A stretch of DNA of 64,000 nucleotides from Nitrospinaceae bacterium (GTDB lineage Bacteria; Nitrospinota_A; UBA7883; JAJDBK01), in assembly GCA_029261405.1 (NCBI GenBank), contig JAJDBK010000045.1, positions 1-64,000 on the forward strand, read 5' to 3'. Position 1 is the stretch's first letter. Each line of letters begins with the position of its first letter. The notes under the pieces were generated by a model. The model did no database searches, had not been told where the DNA came from, and saw only the letters and a program-made list of their open reading frames with translations. This document shows, in pieces, positions 37,169 to 46,303 of this stretch. The translations under genes were made by a program, and so were the position numbers.

Positions 37169-38718
37169 TTTATACAGTACCCCTGCCACTCAGGTATAAA
37201 GTTCCCCTCTCCCTGTTCTTGCTGTTGATTCCGTTCGCTCTTTTCAGCCTTAAAAGTGAAATTGATAACACCGATAAAGTTATCGAAATGCAGATATCAT
37301 TCCGTGGAAACTCCGAGGGCATAGAGCTTGTGAACGTCCTGGAGCATTTTCTGTTTAAAGGGGACCTTGAAGGGGCCAGAAGAGCATTTGTCTGGAGGGG
37401 TGGGGATGCGGATCTGAACCTTGCGTTGCTCGTGGATGAAAACGCTCTGATACGGATGTCAACCCGGTTTGATCTTATCGGCGCAACCACCGAAAACCGA
37501 AAACTGAAAGTTGACACAAGGTTGCTGGACGCAGTGGGTAAAATCGGTGTTGGAAAACAGATGTTTTCCGGGGACAGAATGACGTGGCGCGGTTACTTTC
37601 CGGTGGCGTTGAAAGCTCATGAGGGTGAACTACGTTCCTCCAGGAATGGCGTTCTTTATATGGAATTCGACCTCACGAGAGAAAAGAGCGTCGGCAGAAG
37701 AGAAGCGTATACGCGATTTTTTGTATTCGCCGCTCTTCTGACGGTGGTCTGTCTGGGGTTCCTGGTCTATTTTACGATTGAGGTGTCTGACAGGATTGCA
37801 ACACTTGACACCTTGAGCAAAAAAGTGGCGGAAGGTGATTACGATGTAAAACCACTACTCTCAGGGAATGACGAGTTGACCAACCTCGAAAAATCGTTTC
37901 TTGAAATGGCCAAAAAACGAGAAGCGGTGGAGCGAGAGCTTGAAAGTTACCAATCGGAACTGGAGGAGAAGGTAACGAAGAGGACTTCAGAGCTTCTTGG
38001 CGCCAACAAGGAGCTGGAGGCTTTTACATACTCCGTTTCCCACGACCTCCGCGCCCCTTTAAGGAGCATTACCAGTTTAAGCGGTATTGTTATCGACGAG
38101 TATGGAGACCAGGTGAAGGGGGAGGCGGGGGAATTCCTCTCCAATATTCGGGAAATATCGGTTGAGATGACAGGCCTTGTAGACTCTTTGAGGCGGTTAT
38201 CCATAGTTTCTCGCAAGGATCTGAAGATAGTTAAGGTGGACCTGTCGGAGCTTGCCTGGGACGTTACGGAAAAAGTTTTAAATGCGACCAAAGGACGGGA
38301 TATAGACATCAGGATCGGGCAGGAAATGAGGGCAATGTGCGACAAAAGCCTTATGAGCGCCGTTTTGACAAACCTCCTTGGCAACGCCGTCAAGTATACG
38401 GCAATGTGCGACAAGGCCGAAATCAGGTTCGACATGATGAACGATAAAGATGGGAGACGAATTTTTTTCGTGAAAGATAACGGCGCCGGGTTCAATATGA
38501 AATATGTCGAAAAACTCTTCATCCCGTTTCAGCGACTTCACAGGGCGGCGGATTTTAAAGGTGACGGTATTGGGTTGTCGACGGTGCAACGCATCATCCA
38601 CAGACTCGACGGTAACGTATGGGGGGAAGGCGAAGAGGGGAAGGGGGCTACGATCTATTTTTCACTGGAAGTGGGCAGGACGAGGGATGACTCCGGTAGC
38701 ATCCCCGAACCGGCCTGA
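37165..38718 (+). CDS. HAMP sensor histidine kinase coupled to a solute-binding protein
   Basis: A 517-residue kinase. TM1 is at about 12-30, a periplasmic domain at about 31-188 and TM2 at about 190-212. HAMP, a short coiled coil, HisKA with SHDLRAPLRS (His293), and an HATPase with NLLGNAVKYT, KDNGAGF and GDGIGLSTV follow. It resembles phytochrome-type cytoplasmic kinase cores. The ATGA overlap with the lipoprotein gene implies the two form a sensing pair. No cognate regulator is adjacent. Confidence 0.88.
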   Translation: MIYTVPLPLRYKVPLSLFLLLIPFALFSLKSEIDNTDKVIEMQISFRGNSEGIELVNVLEHFLFKGDLEGARRAFVWRGGDADLNLALLVDENALIRMSTRFDLIGATTENRKLKVDTRLLDAVGKIGVGKQMFSGDRMTWRGYFPVALKAHEGELRSSRNGVLYMEFDLTREKSVGRREAYTRFFVFAALLTVVCLGFLVYFTIEVSDRIATLDTLSKKVAEGDYDVKPLLSGNDELTNLEKSFLEMAKKREAVERELESYQSELEEKVTKRTSELLGANKELEAFTYSVSHDLRAPLRSITSLSGIVIDEYGDQVKGEAGEFLSNIREISVEMTGLVDSLRRLSIVSRKDLKIVKVDLSELAWDVTEKVLNATKGRDIDIRIGQEMRAMCDKSLMSAVLTNLLGNAVKYTAMCDKAEIRFDMMNDKDGRRIFFVKDNGAGFNMKYVEKLFIPFQRLHRAADFKGDGIGLSTVQRIIHRLDGNVWGEGEEGKGATIYFSLEVGRTRDDSGSIPEPA

Positions 38719-38816
38719 CAAAAGAATCGGATCCATGATGGTTATTCCAGTCTGTTGGCCCTGGTCACACCATAAAGCATGACCAGAGCCCTGACACAGA
38801 CGGGAACCTGTAATAT

Positions 38817-39758
38817 TCAGTTGTTCAGTGCGCCCTCCGCAATCCATCGCCGGATCAACTGGTAGTCCGCACTCGACTGGTTCCAGAAACTCCCCCCGGC
38901 GTGGATTCCGCCAACGGTCGTTTTCAGAAGAATCAGGCTTTGATCCGGTTCAGACACATTGACGATATCGGGTATCCCCCGTGATGACTTTGCATCTTTC
39001 TCGTATGCCGAAAGATCGAGTCCTGCGCCATAGTCATACTTCTCATCACCGTAGCTTGTGATTGTACTGATCGAACCTGGTTTATGGCAGGCCATGCAGT
39101 TTTTCAGAACAGGCAGTACATGTGTGTAAAAACTGATCCCGGAAGATGGGTATGACGATAACACGGCGAAATCGCCAGTGGTAAGGGAGCCTCTGCTTCC
39201 TTGCCAGCCGTGATGCATGTTACAACTCATACGGGCCGTCGTCGAGGAACTGCCCCCCACCCCGGCAAGGGTAACCATGTGACGAGTGAAATCGCCATAT
39301 TTCACCCACGCCTTGTAGCGCCAGTTTCTGGAACTCTCCAGATCCGATCCGTAGGCGGGGTCTCCAGCTATGGGAGCGTAGGTGAAAAAGTTGCCGACAG
39401 AGTTGCTGGTCATACTGATAATGTTTCCTTCCGCGTCCTGAAGTATGATCTCCGCATCTGAAAGGGGCATTGTACCCGCCTTGTCCTTGTAGACGGTTCC
39501 GGCCATGCTGAAGACATAACTTCCAGCCTTGCCGTCCGGTTTATGACAGATGCCGCAATCATTACCAGCCATATGAGTGGCGTTTCCCTGGGAAGCTCCG
39601 GTATCAGTACCGTTATCTTTCCCTACGGTATGCCCGGATGGCGCCTGCTCCAGCAACATGCCGGAGGGGGTGAAAGTAGCGGCTGTAATGGTTCCGGCCA
39701 TGGTCGCTTCCATTATCAGGGCGATCGACATGACCATAAAGAACTCTCTTGTTCTCAT
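38817..39758 (-). CDS. Exported c-type cytochrome-like protein
   Basis: A 313-residue protein with a signal peptide (about 1-27). Haem motifs are CGICH (near residue 73) and CMACH (near 224). A third candidate, 'SCNMHHGW', is CxxHH, the second Cys being replaced by His, so this site may not attach haem covalently. A Carboxypeptidase-regulatory-like segment ('AEIILQDAEGNIISMTSNSVGNFF') lies between. It is probably a periplasmic or surface electron carrier, or a haem-binding structural protein. It is in the same orientation as three further exported proteins. Confidence 0.75.
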   Translation of the reverse strand: MRTREFFMVMSIALIMEATMAGTITAATFTPSGMLLEQAPSGHTVGKDNGTDTGASQGNATHMAGNDCGICHKPDGKAGSYVFSMAGTVYKDKAGTMPLSDAEIILQDAEGNIISMTSNSVGNFFTYAPIAGDPAYGSDLESSRNWRYKAWVKYGDFTRHMVTLAGVGGSSSTTARMSCNMHHGWQGSRGSLTTGDFAVLSSYPSSGISFYTHVLPVLKNCMACHKPGSISTITSYGDEKYDYGAGLDLSAYEKDAKSSRGIPDIVNVSEPDQSLILLKTTVGGIHAGGSFWNQSSADYQLIRRWIAEGALNN

Positions 39759-39815
39759 TGATTATTATTCCTCAAGTAGTCAGTTAATTGTTAAGTTCAA
39801 ACGGTCAGCGCAACA

Positions 39816-41201
39816 TTACCAGGGCAGTTGCGTGTAACCGCCTGTTCTGGCGTTGAACACAAAGGCGCTTCCTCTTCTCCCGTCAGAAAACGGGGCGCCG
39901 ACGAATATCTCCCCCCTTTCATTGGCGGAGAGTGATGAACCAAATTCCCCACCGTTATCTCCGGCCGAAAATGTTCGTTGAGCGGTGGTGGCCGATCCCT
40001 CTTCACCATGGAGGCTGGCGAGGTTCTCGGAATTGAAAAGGTATATTTTTCCGGCGGCCATGGTTGCGCCATCGAAGCCTCCCGTAGCCCAGATAGCTGA
40101 TACCAGAAGTTCAGGCTTGCCGTCACCTGTAATATCTGGAAGCGCGGCTACTTTTGAGCCGAACTTGTCCGCAATCCCTTCGCCCACGATTTTAGTTATT
40201 CTCGTCGACTCGTCTTCGGAATTGATCTCTGATGGCAGGTTCGGTCCACCTTGAAAAAGGTAGACGGTACCGACGTTATCGTAAGTGTATGGATCGGTTC
40301 GCCGCGGGTTGGCCACCAGAAATTCTCCGTAACCATCTCCATTGATATCGCCGAGGTATCCGGTGGTCCAACCGAAACCGGAGCCGGTATGTCCACCGCC
40401 ACCCCCTGTACCGATAACAGTCACATCAGGTGTCTGACTGCTATTCAATTTTCCCGCAAAATCTTTGGAACCGTAATAGATGAACGCTTTATTCCCGGTA
40501 CCCACGATCAGATCGTCGATACCATCGCCGTTGATATCTCCGGCGGAGAGGCTTTTGCCGACGCTGGAAGACCCCGACTCTCCTGCGATGTGAACCGAAG
40601 GGGTGGTGGCAAGATTGGCCCCTCCGAAATAGACGTAGACAACGCCTGACTGGAATTTGACACCGTAGGCGTAGAGGGCGGAAACGATTACATCGCTATA
40701 CCCGTCTCCATTCAGATCACCCCCGGCTACCGCATAGCCATATTTGTCGAGCGGATCGCCCCCCGACAGCCGGGCCAGCTCCAAAGGCGAACCTTGCCCG
40801 CCACCATAAACGGATACAGCGCCACTCAATGATGACGCCCCATCCGCGTTAAGCGCCCCGGTGGCGAAATCACTTATGCCGTCACCGTTTACATCACCGA
40901 CATCGCTGAAGGAAAAGCCGGTGAAACCGGTCCAGGAATCACCATCCTTTGACCACGATGGTGAAGTGGCGTCAGACCCGGTGAAGGCCACCAGACACCC
41001 CATGGATGGATTCGAAAAGTCACCATCCCCCGGCGCGCTTGTTACAATCGAGTTTGAACCGCTACCGTCAAGGTTTACGAAACCTCCGGCAAAACCGAAC
41101 TGGCTGTTGGAGGAGCCGGTCGTCTGACCATCTCCACCGTTTGAACACGCCCCGATAGAAACCAGAGCGGTAAAAAATAAGCAAAAAGATGCAAATCGCA
41201 T
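39816..41201 (-). CDS. FG-GAP/integrin-alpha repeat lipoprotein
   Basis: A 461-residue secreted protein with lipobox 'SIGAC' and at least five FG-GAP repeats carrying calcium-binding loops: 'DVNGDGISDF', 'DLNGDGYSDV', 'DINGDGIDDL', 'DINGDGYGEF', 'DITGDGKPEL'. The repeats should form a beta-propeller. Such proteins often sit at the cell surface in adhesion or cell contact. It is 57 bases from the cytochrome gene and probably in one transcript with it. Confidence 0.85.
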   Translation of the reverse strand: MRFASFCLFFTALVSIGACSNGGDGQTTGSSNSQFGFAGGFVNLDGSGSNSIVTSAPGDGDFSNPSMGCLVAFTGSDATSPSWSKDGDSWTGFTGFSFSDVGDVNGDGISDFATGALNADGASSLSGAVSVYGGGQGSPLELARLSGGDPLDKYGYAVAGGDLNGDGYSDVIVSALYAYGVKFQSGVVYVYFGGANLATTPSVHIAGESGSSSVGKSLSAGDINGDGIDDLIVGTGNKAFIYYGSKDFAGKLNSSQTPDVTVIGTGGGGGHTGSGFGWTTGYLGDINGDGYGEFLVANPRRTDPYTYDNVGTVYLFQGGPNLPSEINSEDESTRITKIVGEGIADKFGSKVAALPDITGDGKPELLVSAIWATGGFDGATMAAGKIYLFNSENLASLHGEEGSATTAQRTFSAGDNGGEFGSSLSANERGEIFVGAPFSDGRRGSAFVFNARTGGYTQLPW

Positions 41202-41246
41202 TGATGCAATCTCCAGAAATTGTTTGATAATTGTGCCTGCAAAAAA

Positions 41247-41660
41247 CTAGTGGCAATCCTCGGCCCAGAGAACCGTCTCCTCCGATGGCTCGCTCTCCAC
41301 TGAATCTGCAATAGATGAAACCAGATAGTAGTAGGTGACTCCGCTGGTAAAACCTACATGTTCACAAGGGGGGCCGGGGCAGTAGAAACCGGTTCCGGTC
41401 TCCGGGGTAATTCCGGCGTTCCTTCCCCAGTAAACTGTGTACAATTCGGCGCCGGGCACCGGATCAAAGGAGAGGAATATACGCCCTCCTTCGGCGAAGG
41501 CTGTCACAGTTCCGGGTGAATTGCTAATTGGGCCATCCGAAGTTCCGTCGGCGGACGATACATCTCCACCAGAGCCGACTGAACCTCCACATCCTGAAAG
41601 AAGAAACAGAGTGAGCAGAAAAATCTGCGAAAATAAAAAGGCTGTACGGTACATTTGCAC
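41247..41660 (-). CDS. Fibronectin-III-like lipoprotein
   Basis: A 137-residue lipoprotein with lipobox 'LLSGC' and a low-complexity Gly/Ser linker. A single FN3-like beta domain follows ('VTAFAEGGRIFLSFDPVPGAELYTVYWG' pattern; 'VTYYYLVSSI'). AGGAGG lies about 5 bases before a GTG start; an in-frame ATG two codons later is also possible. It is 45 bases upstream of the FG-GAP gene on the same strand. Role unknown; context suggests surface display. Confidence 0.75.
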   Translation of the reverse strand: MQMYRTAFLFSQIFLLTLFLLSGCGGSVGSGGDVSSADGTSDGPISNSPGTVTAFAEGGRIFLSFDPVPGAELYTVYWGRNAGITPETGTGFYCPGPPCEHVGFTSGVTYYYLVSSIADSVESEPSEETVLWAEDCH

Positions 41661-41802
41661 AAAACCCTCCTGTCCCGCTCACCACAGTCGATGGACCAGA
41701 CACAGCAGTTGCGCCTGATTGGAAACCGGGTGAGCTTGTTTGGTAAATAGTGAAGGCGGCCCGACGAAGTTGCAGGACGCGCCTTATTAACCCTGAGAAG
41801 AG

Positions 41803-42384
41803 TTAGAGCGAAGGGGGACGGGGGTCGAGTTGAAAGTAACCGGTCAGAGCCGATATCCGGCCGTTGGGGATATTTTTATAATCGAACCTTGTGTACGCCT
41901 CAGTTGCAAAAGGTGTGATGGCCAGGAAAAAACCTTCGTTTCCATTCACCGTAGCCAGCGGTTCAGAATTTTTGAGACAACAGCAGTTCCAGGACATTGC
42001 CTCCATGTCGCAAGGAATATGAAGTCCGGCGGATCCGACAGCCGGTTTCCGTAACGGGCAAGGTTTCACGGCTGTATTGGAAGAGTTGTCATGCCGAAAA
42101 AAAACGGCGATTTCAGAAACAGGAACCGAAGGTTTTAAAACTGGTTCCGGTTGAGGGGTTGGTGGTAGTGTGGCTCTAGGGGTCGGTTCCGCTTCTTCGC
42201 CAGTTTCATGAAACCCGCAGATTACTTCAGCCAGCGGTTTTGATTCGCTACTATCGACGCTTGCGAAACCAGCCTGCGCGGAGAAGGCCAGGAGGCTACA
42301 AGCGAAAATCAAAACCAGCCTGAAAAAACTACTCATCAGGAACAGTGCGCCTACAAAAGCGGAACACAACCAGCGATACTGCAT
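41803..42384 (-). CDS. Hypothetical exported protein
   Basis: A 193-residue frame with a hydrophobic N-terminus. A signal peptide is clearest if translation starts at the second Met (42336), ending ...SAQA-GFA. A Pro/Thr-rich linker ('PTPRATLPPTPQPEP') leads to a short domain with clustered cysteines ('WNCCCLK'). I recognise no family. The start is uncertain and coding is supported mainly by the signal peptide and position in a run of exported genes. Confidence 0.5.
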   Translation of the reverse strand: MQYRWLCSAFVGALFLMSSFFRLVLIFACSLLAFSAQAGFASVDSSESKPLAEVICGFHETGEEAEPTPRATLPPTPQPEPVLKPSVPVSEIAVFFRHDNSSNTAVKPCPLRKPAVGSAGLHIPCDMEAMSWNCCCLKNSEPLATVNGNEGFFLAITPFATEAYTRFDYKNIPNGRISALTGYFQLDPRPPSL

Positions 42385-42671
42385 GTTCCATCAGAAAAAT
42401 CAATAATAACGAGGCAGTCTACCGGTACTTACGCTTGTATACAACAGATTTTTGGAATGCTGGTTTATTTTTCTTTGGAAGAAGGTGAGAAATTATAACC
42501 TGACATGGGACATGTTGAGGCTTAGGAGGTAGTTCCTCTTTAAAGACTTTCGGAACGATAAGGATATCGAAAAAGTTACCTGCAAGGCCGTTTCGGGGGT
42601 ATTCCCCGCTTTCTTTTTGGAGGAGTTATTCCACCTCCTTCCTCATCTAATAAAGATATCGGGAGTGATTA
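42385..42671. other. Intergenic region before RloB
   Basis: This 287-base gap holds GGGAG before the RloB ATG and small GGAGG/CCTCC hairpins. An open stretch without an ATG (about 42531-42700, another frame) reads 'LFKDFRNDKDIEKVTC'; I could not assign it. It may be a relic of a lost upstream gene. Confidence 0.35.
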
Positions 42672-43262
42672 ATGGCAAAGGGAAGGAGACAATTTACACG
42701 ACCTCTCGATTTTCGTACCTCTCGCAAACTCTTCATTATCGTGGCTGAAGGTAAAAAAACAGAACCTCAATATTTCGGTTTATTAAACAATCGGAGATCT
42801 ACTACCCGTGTAACGTGCCTGGAAAGCGGCAACTCACCAGCTCAATTGTTGGAAAGGATTAGGGAATACCTCAAAGATGAAGGCCTAAAAGATTCCGATG
42901 AGGCGTGGATAGCGCTGGATAAGGATCATTGGCCCGACAAACTGCTGGAGCAACTCCATGAATGGTCAGTAGTCGCAGACAATTACGGTTTGGCTCTATC
43001 CAACCCGATGTTTGAATTTTGGCTGTTGCTTCATTTTGAAGAGGGAGACGGTGTTTCAACCCGGCGTAAATGTATGGAGCGTCTAAAGGTATACATCCCC
43101 AACTACAACAAAGAGGTCAAAAAGAATAAATTCCCATTGGATAAGATCAAAGAAGCAGTCCATCGGGCGAAGAAACTCGATAATCCACTTTGTCCAGACT
43201 GGCCCCGACAGGCAGGAACCACAGTCTATCGGCTGGTGGAAAACATCCTGAAGCGTGACTAA
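42672..43262 (+). CDS. RloB-like protein
   Basis: A 196-residue protein of the RloB family. 'FIIVAEGKKTEPQYFGLL' and 'WIALDKDHWPD' are the family hallmarks, and the C-terminal 'ALSNPMFEFWLLLHFE' is conserved. RloB proteins are TOPRIM-like predicted nucleases normally encoded with an AAA ATPase (RloA) in restriction-linked or abortive-infection loci, including AbiL. No ATPase partner is present here. The gene has a good GGGAG ribosome site and is convergent with fabI. It is probably an orphan remnant of a defence pair. Confidence 0.82.
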   Translation: MAKGRRQFTRPLDFRTSRKLFIIVAEGKKTEPQYFGLLNNRRSTTRVTCLESGNSPAQLLERIREYLKDEGLKDSDEAWIALDKDHWPDKLLEQLHEWSVVADNYGLALSNPMFEFWLLLHFEEGDGVSTRRKCMERLKVYIPNYNKEVKKNKFPLDKIKEAVHRAKKLDNPLCPDWPRQAGTTVYRLVENILKRD

Positions 43263-43268
43263 CTAGCG

Positions 43269-44036
43269 TTACACACCGGTCGCCTGATAGCCCGCGTCTA
43301 CATACAGAATCTCGCCCGTGGTGGCGGTTGAAAGGTCGGAGAGGAGGTATAGCCCTGCGTTGCCCACTTCGTCGATGGTGACGTTTCTTCCGAGGGGCGC
43401 ACGGTTGAGGCCCTGTTTGAGCATCTCCTTGAAATCGGAGATACCGGCGGCGGCGAGGGTTTTGATTGGTCCGGCGGAGATGGCGTTGACCCTGATGTTT
43501 TTAGGCCCTAAATCCACAGCCAAATATCGGACGGAAGCTTCCAGCGCCGCCTTGGCCACACCCATGACGTTATAGTTGGTGATGACTTTCTGTGACCCGT
43601 AGAACGTGAGGGTAAGCATGGAGCCCCCTTCGTTCATTATCGGAAGGGCGCGTTTTGCCATAGCGGCGAAGGAGTAGACCGAGATATCCATTGTCTGGAG
43701 GAAATTGGCTCTCGATGTATCGTAAAACGGGCCTTTAAGTTCGTTTTTGTCGGAAAACGCTACGGCGTGAACCATGAAATCGATTTTCCCCATTTTCTCT
43801 TCGATTACCTTGAAGGAATTATCCATTTCTTCATCGGAGGAGACATCGCATTTTATAACCAGGTCGGACCCGGCTTTTGCGGCAAGCGGTCTGACTCTTT
43901 TTTCGAGCTGATCTATGGCGTAGGTAAAACCGATTTGAGCGCCTTCTTTAGCCAGAGCGTTTGCAATGCCCCAGGCAATGCTCCGTTCATTGGCGACACC
44001 GGCGATGATCCCTTTTTTCCCATCCATTATACCCAT
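43269..44036 (-). CDS. fabI: Enoyl-[acyl-carrier-protein] reductase (NADH)
   Basis: A 255-residue short-chain dehydrogenase of fatty-acid elongation. 'GIIAGVANERSIAWGIA' is the FabI-type nucleotide loop. The catalytic segment 'LTFYGSQKVITNYNVMGVAKAALE' has the Tyr-x6-Lys pair; the usual YYGAEK is FYGSQK. An AAGGAG lies about 11 bases before the ATG. It overlaps the upstream gene by 10 bases, so the two are co-expressed. Confidence 0.95.
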   Translation of the reverse strand: MGIMDGKKGIIAGVANERSIAWGIANALAKEGAQIGFTYAIDQLEKRVRPLAAKAGSDLVIKCDVSSDEEMDNSFKVIEEKMGKIDFMVHAVAFSDKNELKGPFYDTSRANFLQTMDISVYSFAAMAKRALPIMNEGGSMLTLTFYGSQKVITNYNVMGVAKAALEASVRYLAVDLGPKNIRVNAISAGPIKTLAAAGISDFKEMLKQGLNRAPLGRNVTIDEVGNAGLYLLSDLSTATTGEILYVDAGYQATGV

Positions 44037-44641
44037 TTGCGACTATTCTCCTTGTTTGCGTCAGTCGTTTTATCGACCGGCGCTAAAGCGCTTTTTATTT
44101 TATCAATCTCTTCCCGGCTTGCGATACCGTGGTACACCACATAATCCTCCAACCGGTAGATGTTCTGCTCTTCGAGCGCATTGTTCAGTTTTACCTTATC
44201 CAGAATTCCTTTTGCCAATAACCAGTCACCCAGACGAAGGGTGTTGACCCTGTTGCTAAGGTGTTTGGTGAAGCTGGCTTTAGTCATGATGCCAAGCCGT
44301 TCCATAACTGATACGACACTTCTTTTCGACGCGTCATCGGCCAGGACTTTTTCCAACTGGTCTTTGCTCATGAAACCCGATTCGGCAAGCTCTTCGCAAA
44401 AGTTAAGGTAGAGCGCATTGTTCTGCTCAAAAAAACTCTCCACATGCTCCCGATCAACGTAACCTCTGGTAACCAGTATATCCCCCAGATAAGGTTTGCC
44501 GTCTTTATCTGATCTTTTTCGCATTCCGATAAAATCATCGAACGTAGCTCTATTCAGCTTTCCACCTTCGTACAGAACATTGGCAAGGTCTTTCTCCAAC
44601 TGTTCCAGAAGATCGGTGTCAAGCAAAGGAGTGATGGACAT
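44027..44641 (-). CDS. Hypothetical protein with MshEN-like repeats
   Basis: A 204-residue soluble protein. Two or more segments ('YLGDILVTRGYVDREHV', 'RLGDWLLAKGILDKVKL') resemble the ~50-residue modules of GspE/MshE N-terminal (MshEN) domains, some of which bind cyclic di-GMP. The ATPase is absent. A regulatory role is possible. It runs into fabI with a 10-base overlap. No other family was recognised. Confidence 0.6.
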   Translation of the reverse strand: MSITPLLDTDLLEQLEKDLANVLYEGGKLNRATFDDFIGMRKRSDKDGKPYLGDILVTRGYVDREHVESFFEQNNALYLNFCEELAESGFMSKDQLEKVLADDASKRSVVSVMERLGIMTKASFTKHLSNRVNTLRLGDWLLAKGILDKVKLNNALEEQNIYRLEDYVVYHGIASREEIDKIKSALAPVDKTTDANKENSRKWV

Positions 44642-44773
44642 TTACAGAAGAACCATAGCTAAATTGGTCAATTATCGGATATTCTATGTTTTTCATTCTT
44701 TTTCGGCAAGTAGTTTTACTGATGCGCCGGTTGTTATCTTTTGGAACATGTAGCTGGGGAGACTCTCCTTTAA

Positions 44774-45280
44774 ATGGACAACAAGGATCGTTTACGGAAG
44801 ATGGGGGCGACGATATCGCTGGTAATTTGTGATGTGGACGGCGTACTGACCGACGGGAAAATAATCGTTAACTCAGACGGTGTTGAAACGAAACATTTCA
44901 ATGTCCGGGATGGTTACGGAATCGTAATGGCCAAAAAGGCGGGGATCAAGGTCGCCATCGTTTCCGGGCGATATTCAAAGGTCACACAACTTCGGGCGGC
45001 GGAGCTTGGTATCGAACATGTCTACCAGGGCGGATCACCGAAAGATGTGGAAGTGAGACGAATTGCGGATAAGCTTGGTATCAACCTTGACCAGATCGCC
45101 TTCATTGGCGACGATCTGAACGATATACCCGCGCTGAATATTGTTGGTTTTCCAGTGGCGGTAAGTGACGCCTGCGATGAGACTCTAAAAGCGGCCAGTC
45201 TGGTTACGAATAGAGTTGGAGGCGCTGGCGCGGTCCGTGAGCTGATAGATTTCCTGTTACACAGCAGGAAGCCGTCATAG
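44774..45280 (+). CDS. kdsC: 3-deoxy-D-manno-octulosonate 8-phosphate phosphatase (KdsC)
   Basis: A 168-residue HAD phosphatase without a cap domain. 'VICDVDGVLTDGKI' holds the nucleophile Asp and acid/base Asp. 'AIVSGRYSK' is motif II, 'GGSPKD' supplies the Lys, and 'FIGDDLNDIPAL' is motif IV. It removes phosphate from KDO-8-P in lipopolysaccharide synthesis, so the cell makes LPS. Other kds genes are not in the window. Confidence 0.92.
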   Translation: MDNKDRLRKMGATISLVICDVDGVLTDGKIIVNSDGVETKHFNVRDGYGIVMAKKAGIKVAIVSGRYSKVTQLRAAELGIEHVYQGGSPKDVEVRRIADKLGINLDQIAFIGDDLNDIPALNIVGFPVAVSDACDETLKAASLVTNRVGGAGAVRELIDFLLHSRKPS

Positions 45281-45409
45281 TATAATGTTTTATAAAACTG
45301 TATCATTACTTGTCAGTATTGTGATATTCTCTAACCATTAGCCAATAAGTAACCTAACAATTAGTTGATCAAGAGTTGTCTCCCATAAGGTTGTTCCGCA
45401 ATTTAATCG

Positions 45410-46276
45410 ATGAATGCAGAGAAAACAATCCGGTTTGAGCAGGTAATAAACAACCTCAAAGACCTGCCTACCTTACCCGTATCCATTCTGAAAATAATTG
45501 AAGAGGTCGAGAACCCCGACTCCACCGCCCAAAGCCTGACCAGCGCCATCTCCATGGACCAGTCGATAAGCTCCACGATATTGCGCCTGGTCAATTCCGC
45601 ATACTACGGGCACAGGAGGGAAGTCGCTTCCATACCTCAGGCGGTTGTCATTTTAGGCTATCAGATGGTGAAAAATATGGCTCTGGGGGTATCGATGTTT
45701 CAGACTCAACCAGTTGACGGACAGAAGTCGATCGACCGTGGAAGTCTCTGGTCACACAGCGTTGCGGTGGCGACTTGCGCAGGCGGGATCGCTTCGGACA
45801 AGAAGGTATCAGCGAAAATAAACAGGGACGAAGCGTTTCTTGCAGGATTGTTGCACGATATAGGCAAGGTGGTTTTCGATACCTGTTTTCCAGACGAGTA
45901 TCGTCAGGTTCTGAAGATGGTGTCGGATAAAGGGGGATGGATCGGCGATGCGGAGAGGCATGTAATGGGCCTGGATCACGCCCGCGCAGGATTCCATCTG
46001 GCGTCGAAATGGAATTTCCCGGAGCCGGTATGCGAAGCGATCAGGTGTCATCACGATTTTAACAAATTATCAATTGGTGAAAACCACATTTCGGCCATTA
46101 TTCATGTAGGCGATTATTGCGCAAGACAGATTAAACTGGGATCTGGTGGGGATATGTCACAAGCTCCATTCGACAAAAGCGCCCTCACCATGCTTGGCAT
46201 AACAGAAGAAGGGTTTGTCGATCTGCTTATGGAGCTTGATGAAAAACGTAGCGGTATGATGGCGTTATTTCATTAG
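45410..46276 (+). CDS. HDOD-domain signalling protein
   Basis: A 288-residue single-domain HDOD protein. 'LKDLPTLPVSILKIIEEVENPDSTA' (split by a short loop), 'ILRLVNSAYYGHRREVASIPQAVVILG', 'LLHDIGKVVF' and 'AIRCHHDFNK' are diagnostic. HDOD proteins lack HD-GYP catalysis in most cases and act in signalling or stress regulation. It precedes an NtrC-type regulator by 27 bases. Confidence 0.88.
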   Translation: MNAEKTIRFEQVINNLKDLPTLPVSILKIIEEVENPDSTAQSLTSAISMDQSISSTILRLVNSAYYGHRREVASIPQAVVILGYQMVKNMALGVSMFQTQPVDGQKSIDRGSLWSHSVAVATCAGGIASDKKVSAKINRDEAFLAGLLHDIGKVVFDTCFPDEYRQVLKMVSDKGGWIGDAERHVMGLDHARAGFHLASKWNFPEPVCEAIRCHHDFNKLSIGENHISAIIHVGDYCARQIKLGSGGDMSQAPFDKSALTMLGITEEGFVDLLMELDEKRSGMMALFH

Positions 46277-46303
46277 TAGAAATATTCAGGAGAGATTTTC
46301 GGG

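Noticed and set aside
38748-38792. CTGGTCA/TGACCAG hairpin after the kinase considered as a terminator
   Set aside because: The stem is short, the loop long and there is no T-run, so it cannot be called an intrinsic terminator.
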